A DNA stretch of 64,000 bases, from positions 61,641 through 125,640 of the forward strand of contig JBDLJH010000009.1 in assembly GCA_039714395.1 (NCBI GenBank), in the 5' to 3' direction. The position numbers and the translations under genes are program-made. The stretch comes from JAPHSX01 sp039714395 (GTDB taxonomy: Bacteria; Pseudomonadota; Gammaproteobacteria; Thiohalomonadales; Thiohalomonadaceae). This document shows, piece by piece, positions 27,261 through 36,873 of this stretch. The notes beneath the pieces are model-generated. The model was not told the DNA's origin. It saw only the letters and a program-made list of their open reading frames with translations, and ran no database searches. Within the stretch, counting starts at the first letter, position 1. Each line of letters starts with the position of its first letter.

Positions 27261-28541
27261 CTATTCTGCCGCCTGGTAGACGATACGACCCTCAAGCAGG
27301 GTGTGGCTTACTTTGCCGCTGAATTCCCAACCGAGGAAAGGCGTGTTCTTGCCATGAGAGACGATCTGCTCCTCATTGAGATGCCAGTGGTGGTTTGGGT
27401 CGAAGATGCAGATATCGGCCACCGCACCCACACTCAGTTGCCCGCTGTTAATACCGAGAATATCGGCAGGTTTGCTGGTGAGACGAGCGATGGCATCGTT
27501 CAGCCCCAGAAGCCCCTCCTCGACCAGCCGTAGAGTAAGTGGCAACAGGGTTTCCAGTGCACTAACCCCCGGCTCGGTGGCGGCGAAGGGTGCGAGTTTG
27601 GCATCCCTGTCGTGGGGTTGATGGTCTGAGCAGATGGCGCTAATTGCCCCGTCAGCGAGGGCGCTACGCAGGCCATCGCGGTCACGCTGACTGCGCAGCG
27701 GTGGGCGTACATGGCAGGCACTGTCGAACTCGGCAATATCCATCTCAGTAAGGAAGAGTTGGTGAGCGCTTACATCGGCACTAACAGGCATTCCTTTAGT
27801 TTGGGCGTCGGCAATCATTTCGACTGCGCGAGTGCTGGAGAGCTGGCCGAAGTGGGCCCGTACTCCGGTCTGTTCGACCAGCATAAGGTCTCGCCCGACG
27901 GCGATGACCTCTGCACACTCGGGGATCCCGGCGAGGCCGAGCCGGGTGCTTAGTGCCCCTTCGTGGATACAGCCGTCGGCACCCAGCCAGGGATCCTCAG
28001 AGTTAAAGAAAACCGTTAATCCCAGAGTAGAGGCGTACTCCAGGGCGCGACGCTGCACCAGAGTGTTGGCGATGGCGCGACGGGCATTACCCATGACGAT
28101 GCAGCCGGCGTTTTGCAGTGCCTGCATTGAGCTGAGTTGCTGCCCCTCTAGACCCTGAGTAAGAGCGCCGATGGGTAGTACCCGTGCCAGTGCCGCCTCG
28201 GCGGCACGGTGGTGGATCTGTTCAGCCACTGCTGGGGTATCGATTACCGGGCTGGTATCGGGGGGGCAGCAGAGGGTGGTGATGCCGGCGCTGGCGGCGG
28301 CACGGCTCTCACTGGCGATGGTGCCTTTATGTTTTTGTCCCGGTTCGCGAAGACGGGCCTGCAGGTCGATAAGGCCGGGGCAGACGATCTGGCCGCTGGC
28401 ATCGATCTCCCGCTCTGCCTTAAAGCCCTCGGGGGCTGAACCGATGCTGCTGATATGTCCTGCGCTAATGTGAATGTTGTGCTGGCCGTCGATGTTATTG
28501 GCCGGGTCGATGAGGCGTCCGCCGCGAATGGTAATATTCAT
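27261..28541 (-). CDS. Non-catalytic dihydroorotase-like protein PyrC'
   Basis: The 426-residue protein is a full-length type I dihydroorotase homologue (PGLIDLQARLREPG at about 55-68; later CSDHQPHDRD). The metal-binding HxH of active enzymes (DxHxHLREPG) reads Q-A-R here. As in Pseudomonas pyrC', such proteins lack activity and are needed to assemble aspartate transcarbamylase with PyrB (established family knowledge). One base separates it from pyrB. A catalytic dihydroorotase must exist elsewhere in the genome. Confidence 0.9.
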   Translation of the reverse strand: MNITIRGGRLIDPANNIDGQHNIHISAGHISSIGSAPEGFKAEREIDASGQIVCPGLIDLQARLREPGQKHKGTIASESRAAASAGITTLCCPPDTSPVIDTPAVAEQIHHRAAEAALARVLPIGALTQGLEGQQLSSMQALQNAGCIVMGNARRAIANTLVQRRALEYASTLGLTVFFNSEDPWLGADGCIHEGALSTRLGLAGIPECAEVIAVGRDLMLVEQTGVRAHFGQLSSTRAVEMIADAQTKGMPVSADVSAHQLFLTEMDIAEFDSACHVRPPLRSQRDRDGLRSALADGAISAICSDHQPHDRDAKLAPFAATEPGVSALETLLPLTLRLVEEGLLGLNDAIARLTSKPADILGINSGQLSVGAVADICIFDPNHHWHLNEEQIVSHGKNTPFLGWEFSGKVSHTLLEGRIVYQAAE

Positions 28542-28542
28542 C

Positions 28543-29526
28543 TCAGCTATCCTCCCCTTCTTTGCTCTCTATCTGTCGCCCCAGCGTCATGCTCATCACC
28601 GCCATTCTCACCGCCAGGCCATTACTGACCTGTTCGAGAATCACCGACTGCGGGCCATCGGCCACCGCAGAGGCGATCTCCACCCCGCGGTTGATGGGGC
28701 CGGGGTGCATCACGATGGCATCGGGTTTGGCTAGCGCCAGCTTCTCTTCAGTAAGACCGTAGCGTGCGAAGTACTCACCCTCACTAGGTAACAGTGCCCC
28801 CTTCATGCGTTCTTTTTGCAGCCGCAGCATAATCACCACATCGACCCCATCAAGCCCCCTGGCCATATCGTGATAGATGTGGGCCCCGAGGGCACTGAGG
28901 GTGGGGGGAATTAATGTCTTGGGGCCGACGATGCGCAACTCGCCGACTCCAAGTGTATTGAGGGCATGGATCTGTGAGCGCGCCACTCGTGAGTGGAGTA
29001 CATCACCGACGATGGCCACTTTGATGGCACCAAAGTCTTTCTTGTGGCGACGGATGGTGAACATGTCGAGCATCGCCTGGGTGGGATGGGCGTGGCGACC
29101 ATCACCGGCGTTGATCACGCTCACGTGAGGGGCGACATGCCTGGCGATGAAGTGTGCGGCACCACTCTCGGCGTGGCGCACCACGAACATGTCGCAGTGC
29201 ATGGCCTCCAGGTTATGCAGCATATCGAGCAGGCTCTCGCCCTTGGAGGTGGCGGAGGTGGCGATATTAATACTTTGCACATCTGCGGAGAGGCGGCTAG
29301 CCGCCAGCTCGAAGGTGGTGCGGGTGCGGGTAGATGTCTCGAAGAATAAATTGATGATGGTCTTGCCGCGCAGTAGCGGTACCTTCTTCACACTCTTGCC
29401 CCCGACACCGGCAAAGGATTCAGCCACGTCGAGGATCTCGGTGAGGTGCTGACGGTTTAGCCCTTCGATAGTGATGAAGTGGCGCAGTTTGCCGTTGGCG
29501 TCGAGTTGCAGGTTGGCTTTACTCAT
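28543..29526 (-). CDS. pyrB: Aspartate carbamoyltransferase catalytic subunit
   Basis: The 327-residue enzyme joins carbamoyl phosphate and aspartate, the first committed pyrimidine step. It shows the carbamoyl-phosphate loop FFETSTRTRTTFELA, the DGRHAHPTQAMLDM aspartate-side motif and HPGPINRGVE near the C-terminus. It overlaps pyrR by eight bases. A long N-terminal extension, seen in dodecameric PyrB-PyrC' enzymes, is modest here. Confidence 0.96.
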   Translation of the reverse strand: MSKANLQLDANGKLRHFITIEGLNRQHLTEILDVAESFAGVGGKSVKKVPLLRGKTIINLFFETSTRTRTTFELAASRLSADVQSINIATSATSKGESLLDMLHNLEAMHCDMFVVRHAESGAAHFIARHVAPHVSVINAGDGRHAHPTQAMLDMFTIRRHKKDFGAIKVAIVGDVLHSRVARSQIHALNTLGVGELRIVGPKTLIPPTLSALGAHIYHDMARGLDGVDVVIMLRLQKERMKGALLPSEGEYFARYGLTEEKLALAKPDAIVMHPGPINRGVEIASAVADGPQSVILEQVSNGLAVRMAVMSMTLGRQIESKEGEDS

Positions 29527-30043
29527 GGCTGCTCTGGATACTCAGACTCATATTGTCGGGGCCGGTGAGTTTGACCTGTTCATCGGCAGCAAGTTCGATA
29601 CGTTCACCGGTAATATCGGCACGTATCGGTAGTTCGTGTCCGCTACGTTCCAGTAGTGCAGCCAGGATTACCCGGGCCGGGCGACCATAGTCGAAGATCT
29701 CGTTAAGTGCGGCGCGGATGGTGCGTCCGGTTTGCAGCACATCATCGACCAGGATGATGGTGCGGTCTTCCACATCGAAGGGGAGATTAGAGGGCTTTAC
29801 CTCGGGGTTCATGCCGATGCGTGAGAAGTCATCGCGATAAAAGCTGATGTCTAGAGTCCCCAGTGGCTGTTGCAGGCCGAGGCGCTGATGTAACTGCTCG
29901 GCGACCCAGACACCTCCGGTGTGGATGCCGATCATTAGAGGCTCATCGAGCTGATGGGTCTTGAGGTGAGAGCGCAGCTGCTGCGTCATTCCCTCAAGCA
30001 GGGTCTCGACATCGGCTATGGTGTGTTGGCTCATCTGTTTCAC
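29519..30043 (-). CDS. pyrR: PyrR-family uracil phosphoribosyltransferase / regulator
   Basis: The 174-residue type I phosphoribosyltransferase has the PRPP motif TIILVDDVLQTGRTIRAAL (about 98-116). In Gram-positives PyrR attenuates pyr mRNA; in Pseudomonas-type operons it sits upstream of pyrB as here. The start is either GTG at 30043, directly after the ruvX stop, or ATG at 30034; neither has a clear Shine-Dalgarno. Confidence 0.92.
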   Translation of the reverse strand: MKQMSQHTIADVETLLEGMTQQLRSHLKTHQLDEPLMIGIHTGGVWVAEQLHQRLGLQQPLGTLDISFYRDDFSRIGMNPEVKPSNLPFDVEDRTIILVDDVLQTGRTIRAALNEIFDYGRPARVILAALLERSGHELPIRADITGERIELAADEQVKLTGPDNMSLSIQSSHE

Positions 30044-30463
30044 TTATCCGTTATTCGCTTCCAGCCAGCTTTGCAGGATTAACTGCGCGGCAAGTTTGTC
30101 GATATCCGCCTTTTCGAAGTGTCCCTGTTCGGCCAGCATCGTCTCGGCCTCGTTGGAGCTAAGCCTCTCGTCAGCAGTAAATACAGGCAGATTGTACCTG
30201 CCCGCGAGGCGATTACCAAAGCGGCGTGCCAGACGACTACTTTCGGACTCACTGCCGTCAAGGTTGAGTGGCAGGCCGACTACCATGGCATCGGGTTGCC
30301 ACTCGTTAATCAGCCTGGTGATGGAGGCCCAGTCAGGACCACCATCGTGGCTGTTCAGGGTGACCAGCGCGGTGGCGGTGTGGGTCAGCTCCTGGCCAAC
30401 GGCAACGCCGATACGTTTGGTGCCAAAGTCGAAACCGAGCAGGGTACGGAGCTTATCGCTCAT
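30044..30463 (-). CDS. ruvX: Holliday junction resolvase-like RuvX/YqgF
   Basis: The 139-residue RNase H-fold protein has LLGFDFGTKRIGVAVG (catalytic Asp), VVGLPLNLDGSES and DERLSSNEAE. YqgF proteins act in 16S rRNA 5'-end processing or junction resolution. The start at 30463 overlaps the yqgE stop by four bases (ATGA); the frame extends 41 codons upstream inside yqgE without support. Confidence 0.94.
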   Translation of the reverse strand: MSDKLRTLLGFDFGTKRIGVAVGQELTHTATALVTLNSHDGGPDWASITRLINEWQPDAMVVGLPLNLDGSESESSRLARRFGNRLAGRYNLPVFTADERLSSNEAETMLAEQGHFEKADIDKLAAQLILQSWLEANNG

Positions 30464-31023
30464 GAATGGCCTATCTCGCTGGATAGCAGATTGAGATCGA
30501 CCCCGAGTAGTGCCGCGGCCGCGGTCCAACGCTCTTTTACCGGAACCTCGAACAGGATGTGTTTGTTGGCTTGGCAGCTCAACCACGTGTTATCACTCAG
30601 TTCCTGTTCCAGTTGCCCCGGCCCCCAACCGGCATAACCGAGGGCAATTAGATGATGTTGTGGTCCCTCGCCATGGGCGATGGCGCTGAGGATGTCACGT
30701 GATGTGGTGAGGGCGATCTCCTCTCCCACCTGCAGGCTCGACTCCCAGGCTCCCACCGGGGAGTGCAGGATAAAACCGTGCTCTGGCTGTACCGGCCCAC
30801 CATCGTGAACCCTGAGGCTGGTATCGAAATTACTGCTGGGCTCAATACCCATCTGCTCCAGCACCTCGGTCATGGTGAGTTCCATCTGACGGCTGATGAG
30901 TATCCCCATCGCGCCCTCTTCGTTGTGCTCACAGATATAGGTGACACCATGGTCGAAATTGGGGTCATGCAGTGCCGGCATGGCGATGAGAAAGTGGTCG
31001 CGTAGTGAGGTATCGTCGGTCAT
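30460..31023 (-). CDS. yqgE: YqgE/AlgH family protein
   Basis: The 187-residue DUF179 protein has LRDHFLIAMPALHDPNFDHGV near the start, AMGILISRQ, VHDGGPVQPEHGF and LGYAGWGPGQLEQEL, all family hallmarks. Its function is unknown; in Pseudomonas it was tied to alginate regulation. GAGTGA lies upstream of the ATG at 31023. It is coupled to ruvX, a widely conserved pair. Confidence 0.95.
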   Translation of the reverse strand: MTDDTSLRDHFLIAMPALHDPNFDHGVTYICEHNEEGAMGILISRQMELTMTEVLEQMGIEPSSNFDTSLRVHDGGPVQPEHGFILHSPVGAWESSLQVGEEIALTTSRDILSAIAHGEGPQHHLIALGYAGWGPGQLEQELSDNTWLSCQANKHILFEVPVKERWTAAAALLGVDLNLLSSEIGHS

Positions 31024-31062
31024 ATCACTCAGTATCGGTTGCCCCTCCGGAGGAGGCAAGGT

Positions 31063-31953
31063 TTAGCGTGTCTGTAATGAGTAATCATCCTGAAACTGCC
31101 AGATGCGGATGATATGCAGAACATCGACATCTTTGCTTATCTCGGGTGGTAGCGGGGCGAAGGGAGAGGCCATGCGAACAATGCGAATGGCGCCGTTATC
31201 CAGTGCCCGGTGACCCGAGGAGCGGTCGATGCGCACGTTTCTCAGGGTACCGTCCTGGTTGATTGCTACATCCAGCATCAGGGTGCCGCTGAGGTTCTTT
31301 GTTTTTGCCTCGTCGGGGTAGTTGAGGTTGCCGATGCGCTCGACCTTTTGTCGCCAGCTATCCTCGTAGCTGGCGAAGCGATATTCGCGGGTGTTGGCAC
31401 TAATGTATTTCTCGCGCGGCATCTGTGCGTAGGCCTGCTGCTTTTGCCGGATCTCGGCATTGAGGCGGGCCATTGCCATGGCTCTTACTATCAGCTCGTT
31501 GGCGTTCGGTGCATCGGGCAGCGTCGGCTTGGGCTCTTGATCCTGCTTTTGCCACTGTAGTGAGCTCTCATCCTGTGCCAGTAGTACGGGTTGCTGCTCG
31601 GTCTTGCTACTGGGAGGGGGTAATTGCATCGGCAGGTCTTGCGGTGCGTGACCATCCTGCTCCAGGCTTGGACGAGGGTTGGAGAAGGCGCTGGACGGAC
31701 GCATCTTCTCCTTAACGCTACCGCCCCCCTGCTGGTTGGCCTGTGCCAGATAGTCTGCCTTGTCGGGGGCCTTCTCGCTCTCAGTGTGTACGAGGGTTAC
31801 TTCAAGGGTAAGTGGCAGTTCTTTGGGCAGGAGTCTGTTTGCATCGAAGCCGACGCCGAGGATGATGATCGCGTGAACAGCAGCGGCAAAGAAGAGGGTC
31901 AGCCCCAGTCTATCTGAGGCGGAGATGTTAAACAGATTTTGCGCGTGGGCCAC
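31063..31953 (-). CDS. tonB: Energy transducer TonB
   Basis: The 296-residue protein has an N-terminal membrane anchor (about 17-35, LTLFFAAAVHAIIILGVGF), a proline/charge-rich periplasmic linker and a C-terminal TonB domain (about 205-290; YPDEAKTKNLSGTLMLDV, INQDGTLRNVRIDRSSG). It starts with GTG. In Pseudomonas the gene at this position (tonB3) affects twitching motility, which fits its place between gshB and yqgE near pil genes. Confidence 0.9.
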   Translation of the reverse strand: MAHAQNLFNISASDRLGLTLFFAAAVHAIIILGVGFDANRLLPKELPLTLEVTLVHTESEKAPDKADYLAQANQQGGGSVKEKMRPSSAFSNPRPSLEQDGHAPQDLPMQLPPPSSKTEQQPVLLAQDESSLQWQKQDQEPKPTLPDAPNANELIVRAMAMARLNAEIRQKQQAYAQMPREKYISANTREYRFASYEDSWRQKVERIGNLNYPDEAKTKNLSGTLMLDVAINQDGTLRNVRIDRSSGHRALDNGAIRIVRMASPFAPLPPEISKDVDVLHIIRIWQFQDDYSLQTR

Positions 31954-32067
31954 GAGCTTGTGTCTCTTCCTTCTATTAATGCTGTGGGGATTATACCTGC
32001 GCTTTATCGCTGAGGATATGACTCAGTACCGATTTTTTCAGGTAATTCAGCTTGTTGCGTAAGTTTA

Positions 32068-33024
32068 TTATTGTCGTTGCTTGAGTCGTACCTCAATGGC
32101 ATCCATCAGTTGAGCGCCAATGTCGAGCCCGTAGAGCTTATCGAGTTCGCGGATACAGGTAGGGCTGGTTACGTTGATCTCAGTCAGGTAATCACCAATC
32201 ACATCAATTCCAACAAAGATAAGGCCCATTTCCCGTAATGTCGGTGTGACCTGGCTGCAGATCCAGTGATCACGCTCACTCAACTCCACCCCGACCCCGG
32301 TACCACCTGCTGCCAGGTTGCCACGAAGCTCCCCTTTAGCGGGGACGCGGGCCAGGGCGTAGGGTACCGGCTCACCATCGATGAGGAGGATGCGTTTGTC
32401 TCCCTCACTGATCTCGGGGATAAAGCGCTGTGCCATGGCGTAACGGCTGCCATATTCGGTGAGTGTCTCCATGATGACGCTGGTATTAGGGTCGCTGGCG
32501 CTGACCTTGAAGATTGATGCGCCACCCATTCCCTCTAGTGGCTTGAGGATCACCTCGCCATGTTCGGCAATAAAGTCGCGCAACTGGTCCTGACGGCGGC
32601 TGATAAGGGTTGGTGTGGTGCACTGGGGAAAGTGGCTGGTGAATATTTTTTCGTTGGCATCACGCAGACTACGGGGACGATTAACTACCAGGCTGCCACG
32701 GTTCTCAGCCAGCTCTAACATGTAGGTGGCGTAGATGTATTCCATGTCGAAGGGGGGATCCTTACGCATCAGGATCACATCCAGGGTGTGTAATGGTGCC
32801 TCTGCAGGCTGCCCAAATTCATACCAGTGATGCTCGTTATCGAACACCTGGAGCGGGGTCATACGAGCCATTGCCACACCGTCACGGCTATACAGGTCTG
32901 ACATCTCCATGTAATGCAATCTCCAGCCGCGCTGCTGGGCAGCCTGTAGCATAGCGAGACTACTATCCTTGTGAAACTTGATGTTGCTGATAGGGTCCAT
33001 TACGACCCCCAGAGTTATAGTCAT
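32068..33024 (-). CDS. gshB: Glutathione synthetase
   Basis: The 318-residue ATP-grasp enzyme adds glycine to gamma-glutamylcysteine. It starts MTITLGVVMDPISNIKFHKDS, the canonical beginning, and shows RKDPPFDMEYIYATY, KPLEGMGGASIF, RVPAKGELRGNLAAGGTGV and FVGIDVIGDYLTEINVTSPT. It is divergent from pilG with about 260 bases between; no specific element was recognised there. Confidence 0.97.
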   Translation of the reverse strand: MTITLGVVMDPISNIKFHKDSSLAMLQAAQQRGWRLHYMEMSDLYSRDGVAMARMTPLQVFDNEHHWYEFGQPAEAPLHTLDVILMRKDPPFDMEYIYATYMLELAENRGSLVVNRPRSLRDANEKIFTSHFPQCTTPTLISRRQDQLRDFIAEHGEVILKPLEGMGGASIFKVSASDPNTSVIMETLTEYGSRYAMAQRFIPEISEGDKRILLIDGEPVPYALARVPAKGELRGNLAAGGTGVGVELSERDHWICSQVTPTLREMGLIFVGIDVIGDYLTEINVTSPTCIRELDKLYGLDIGAQLMDAIEVRLKQRQ

Positions 33025-33286
33025 TATATTGATACCGTTGCGAGGTGTGCCTCTTTCGTGGTGTTACTGTAGCAAAAATTTGCAATAGTCCAGTAATTAA
33101 GAGTTCTCTGAATTAGGCTGAATGGGAGGGGATAAACGCTGTCACCAGAGCAAAATGTGCTAGTCTAGGCAAGAACTTATGGATTGAACCTAAATAATGT
33201 GTTAAATATTCTTTGCAACAGTGCGAGTTGCCTTTTTAGGGGGCATCAGCCGATAAACAGCGAGAGAAGATAGAGGATGGGGATGC

Positions 33287-33691
33287 GTGACTAGCGAAGC
33301 ACCAACAGGCTTGCAGGATCTGAAGGTCATGGTCATAGATGACAGTAAGACGATTCGGCGAACAGCGGAAACTTTGCTGAAGAAAGAGGGTTGTGAAGTC
33401 ATTACCGCAAATGACGGATTCGAGGCGCTTTCCAAGATTGCCGACCATAACCCCAGTATTATCTTTGTCGATATTATGATGCCGCGTCTTGATGGTTATC
33501 AGACCTGCGCCCTCATTAAACACAATCAGAAATTTAAAAATACACCGGTAATCATGCTATCGAGTAAGGATGGCCTGTTTGACCGCGCGCGCGGGCGTAT
33601 CGTGGGTTCAGAGCAGTATCTGACCAAACCGTTTACCAAGGAAGAGTTGTTGGGCGCAATTGACCTACATGTGCTGAACAAGGCGTCCTAA
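33287..33691 (+). CDS. pilG: Pil-Chp response regulator PilG
   Basis: This 134-residue single-domain receiver has VMVIDDSKTIRR, the phospho-acceptor Asp in IIFVDIMMPRLDGYQ and the lysine in YLTKPF. PilG acts downstream of ChpA to promote pilus extension and cAMP production in Pseudomonas. It starts with GTG at 33287, and a GAGGATGGGG region lies upstream. First gene of the pilGHIJK-chpAC cluster. Confidence 0.94.
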   Translation: MTSEAPTGLQDLKVMVIDDSKTIRRTAETLLKKEGCEVITANDGFEALSKIADHNPSIIFVDIMMPRLDGYQTCALIKHNQKFKNTPVIMLSSKDGLFDRARGRIVGSEQYLTKPFTKEELLGAIDLHVLNKAS

Positions 33692-33760
33692 ACAGATGTA
33701 TCGCCGCCTTTCGGGGCGTTTTCTTTACCTTAAATTTATGAACAGAAGCAGGAGTAGAAT

Positions 33761-34126
33761 ATGGCGCAGATCTTGATCGTTGATGATTCGCCAACCGAGA
33801 TCCACGTGTTAACCACGATTCTGGAGAAACTGGGGCATACCGTCGAAACCGCAGCTAACGGTGAAGAGGGCATTGTTCGGGCAAAGGAGCTTAAACCGGC
33901 CCTGATTTTGATGGATGTGGTAATGCCTGGAATGAATGGTTTTCAGGCCACGCGACAGATTAGTAAGGATGCCGAGACGTCACATATTCCAATCATTATC
34001 GTGACTACCAAGGATCAGGAGACCGATCGCGTATGGGGCCTGCGCCAGGGTGCGAAGGATTATCTGACTAAACCGGTAGATGAGGCGACACTGATTGAGA
34101 AGATCGGTGCGTTGTTGCCCGGTTAA
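33761..34126 (+). CDS. pilH: Pil-Chp response regulator PilH
   Basis: The 121-residue receiver has ILIVDDSPTEIHVL, the acceptor Asp in LILMDVVMPGMNGFQ and YLTKPVDE. PilH counterbalances PilG, probably as a phosphate sink affecting pilus retraction. A GCAGGAG Shine-Dalgarno lies upstream of the ATG. Confidence 0.94.
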   Translation: MAQILIVDDSPTEIHVLTTILEKLGHTVETAANGEEGIVRAKELKPALILMDVVMPGMNGFQATRQISKDAETSHIPIIIVTTKDQETDRVWGLRQGAKDYLTKPVDEATLIEKIGALLPG

Positions 34127-34151
34127 CAATTAGCTGGTACCGATAATTTCT

Positions 34152-34685
34152 ATGGAAAAAGCACCAATACTTCTGCTGCAAGAGCTGGATCAGCGTAGTC
34201 GCAACTCAGCACATGAACTGCCGCAGCAGATCGAGGTTAAGGCCACCTGGGAAGGGGTCGGCTTTCGTCTTGATGACAAGGGATGGGTGGTTCCTCTGGA
34301 TCAGGTTAAGGAAATTCTGACCCAGGTGAGCATTAGCCCGATTCCTGGGGCTAAAGAGTGGGTAAGAGGCGTCGCCAATGTGCGGGGCAACTTATTGCCA
34401 ATCCTGGATTTGAACGGTTTTCTTTCTGGTCGTATGACCAAAGTGTCGCGTCAAAGTCGCATTTTGGTGATGCAGCACAAGGGGATCGTTGCAGGCTTGT
34501 TGGTAGAAGAGATTATGGGGATGCGTCACTTCCTTGAAGAGGAGTTTAGTGAGGACATCTCTGACCTGGATGTGTCGTTCAGCCAGATGTTGATGGGGCA
34601 GTATCGACAGCGCGGGGAGTTTTGGGGGGTGTTTAATATCAATCACCTCGTGGAGCTACCGGAGTTTATGCAAGTTGCGGCCTAA
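34152..34685 (+). CDS. pilI: CheW-like adaptor PilI
   Basis: The 177-residue CheW-domain protein (GFRLDDKGWVVPLDQVKEIL; GVANVRGNLLPILDLNGFL) couples the PilJ receptor to the ChpA kinase. It lies 25 bases after pilH. A small TGTTCC-TGGT-GGAACA hairpin follows its stop (34685-34700), before pilJ. Confidence 0.93.
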   Translation: MEKAPILLLQELDQRSRNSAHELPQQIEVKATWEGVGFRLDDKGWVVPLDQVKEILTQVSISPIPGAKEWVRGVANVRGNLLPILDLNGFLSGRMTKVSRQSRILVMQHKGIVAGLLVEEIMGMRHFLEEEFSEDISDLDVSFSQMLMGQYRQRGEFWGVFNINHLVELPEFMQVAA

Positions 34686-34758
34686 TGTTCCTGGTGGAAC
34701 ATTCATTTAATAATAATTTATAAATTTTAGGATATCCCAGAGTTTAGGAGTCGATAAC

Positions 34759-36849
34759 ATGAAGTTGCCGTTTAAATTGAAGAAACCTTCAGCAGCAAAG
34801 GGTGGTTCGAAGTCGACCTCGACTGCATCTGCTAGCAACGTCGGCCTGACGGTCATCGTTACCCTACTGTCCATTTCTCTGGTGGCAACATTTGTTGTTT
34901 ATCTGCTGGTAAATACTCAGGATGGTTACGATAAGGAGTATCTCGGCCTCCTCGGTGAAGAGCAGGTTCTCTCTCAGCGGCTCTCAAAATTTGCTGGCCA
35001 GGCCAACCGCGGCAGCCCTGCCACCTTCGATTCCCTGACCAAACACCGTGAAGAGTTTGCTCATAATTTAATGCTGTTGCAGGGCGGCGACCCTGATAGC
35101 GGAATGCCCCCCTCTGGAGATGCGGAGGTTCAGGCCAAGTTGAGCGAGGTGGTTGCGAACTGGAAGGCATACAATGAAAACAACACAGTCATCATCAATG
35201 CGCGCGGCATGGTAGTGGCGTTACGTGAAATCGTAAGGTTGATCAACGAGAACTCGGCACAGTTACTTTCCATGACAGATGATGTGGCCACGCTGATGGC
35301 TAAAAAGGGAGCTGCTCCGGATCAAGTCTATATCGCCAGCCGCCAGTTGATGCTTAGTCAACGTATCATTAACAACGTAAACCGTGTACTGGAGGGTGGT
35401 GAGGGCGCTGTAACTGCTGCTGATCGTTTCGGACGTGATGCCGCGCTTTACGGGCGCGTTGTTAACGGTTTTCTGGAGGGCGATAAAAGTCTTGGCATAC
35501 GCGCAATCGATGATGATGATGTGCTGGAGAGCGTTGAGGAGGTGAGTGACCTGTTCGATATGCTCGGTCAGCAGGTAAGCGGTATCCTTGAGCGTAGCCC
35601 TGAGATGTTCCTGGTGTCCGAGTCAGTTCAGGCTATCCTGGATGATTCAGATAAACTACTAAACAGTATTGCTGAGCTGGATGAGGCCTATAAGGATTCA
35701 CTTGAAACGCGTGTGCTCTCCTCTTTTATGGCCAACATTTTTGCTGCCTTGACCGTAATATTATTGATTCTTCTTGGCACACGACTGAAGCGTGATGGTG
35801 ACCATCGACTGGCGGATACAGAATCACAGCGTCAGGCAACAGAAGAGCAGAACCGTCGTAGTCAGCAGGCAATCATGCGACTGCTGGATGAGATGGGTGA
35901 CCTTGCTGATGGTGACTTGACGGTAAATGCGACGGTAACCGAGGACATCACTGGTGCTATCGCGGACTCCATGAACTTCACAATTGATGCGCTACGTGGC
36001 CTGGTTGATGCGATTAACACCACAGCCAGCCAGGTAACCAGCGCGGCGGAGAAGACGCAGGCTACCGCGTCCCATCTTGCTGAGGCGAGTAGTCACCAGG
36101 CTCAACAGATTGCGTCGGCGAGTACCGCGGTAAATGAAATGGCAATCTCTATCGAAGGCGTGTCGAAAAATGCTGACCAGTTGGCAGAGGAGTCGCAGCG
36201 TTCAGTAGATATCGCGAAAAAGGGTGCCGAGGCGGTACAGAAAACCATTAACGGTATGGATATCATTCGCGATCAGATTCAGGAAACGTCAAAACGAATC
36301 AAACGTCTGGGTGAATCATCTCAGGAGATCGGGGATATCGTTGAGCTGATTAACGACATTGCCGAGCAGACCAACATTCTTGCGCTTAATGCGGCTATCC
36401 AGGCGGCGATGGCTGGTGAGGCTGGTCGAGGCTTCGCGGTGGTAGCTGACGAGGTAACCCGACTGGCTGAGCGCTCTTCTGATGCGACCAAGCAGATTGA
36501 GGCGCTGGTAAAGACTATCCAGACAGATACTAATGAGGCGATCATCTCGATGGAGCAGAGTACCTCCGGGGTAGTTGCCGGTGCCAAAATCGCCGAGGAT
36601 GCCGGTGCAGCACTAAGTGAGATCGAGAGCGTATCGGCCCACCTGGCTGAACTGGTACAGAGCATCACCAGTGCCACCCGCCAGCAGGCCAACGCGGCCT
36701 CCAATATCTCTGACACCATGAACGTCATCCAGGAGATCACCACCCAGACTTCCGAGGGTAGTAATCAAACCGCGCAGTCCATCGGTAACCTGTCGGATCT
36801 GGCCAGTGAACTGAAGCGCTCGGTATCTGGCTTTAAGTTGCCTGAATAA
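34759..36849 (+). CDS. pilJ: Type IV pilus chemoreceptor PilJ
   Basis: The 696-residue receptor has TM1 (about 29-53), a large periplasmic PilJ-type sensor region, TM2 (about 317-340), a HAMP segment and a signalling domain with the hairpin tip EQTNILALNAAIQAAMAGEAG (near 535-555) and AVVADEVTRLAERS. It senses surface contact or pilin state and signals through PilI to ChpA. The C-terminus ends SGFKLPE without a CheR-tethering pentapeptide. Confidence 0.95.
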   Translation: MKLPFKLKKPSAAKGGSKSTSTASASNVGLTVIVTLLSISLVATFVVYLLVNTQDGYDKEYLGLLGEEQVLSQRLSKFAGQANRGSPATFDSLTKHREEFAHNLMLLQGGDPDSGMPPSGDAEVQAKLSEVVANWKAYNENNTVIINARGMVVALREIVRLINENSAQLLSMTDDVATLMAKKGAAPDQVYIASRQLMLSQRIINNVNRVLEGGEGAVTAADRFGRDAALYGRVVNGFLEGDKSLGIRAIDDDDVLESVEEVSDLFDMLGQQVSGILERSPEMFLVSESVQAILDDSDKLLNSIAELDEAYKDSLETRVLSSFMANIFAALTVILLILLGTRLKRDGDHRLADTESQRQATEEQNRRSQQAIMRLLDEMGDLADGDLTVNATVTEDITGAIADSMNFTIDALRGLVDAINTTASQVTSAAEKTQATASHLAEASSHQAQQIASASTAVNEMAISIEGVSKNADQLAEESQRSVDIAKKGAEAVQKTINGMDIIRDQIQETSKRIKRLGESSQEIGDIVELINDIAEQTNILALNAAIQAAMAGEAGRGFAVVADEVTRLAERSSDATKQIEALVKTIQTDTNEAIISMEQSTSGVVAGAKIAEDAGAALSEIESVSAHLAELVQSITSATRQQANAASNISDTMNVIQEITTQTSEGSNQTAQSIGNLSDLASELKRSVSGFKLPE

Positions 36850-36873
36850 ATAGCGGCTAATATAACAATCCCG

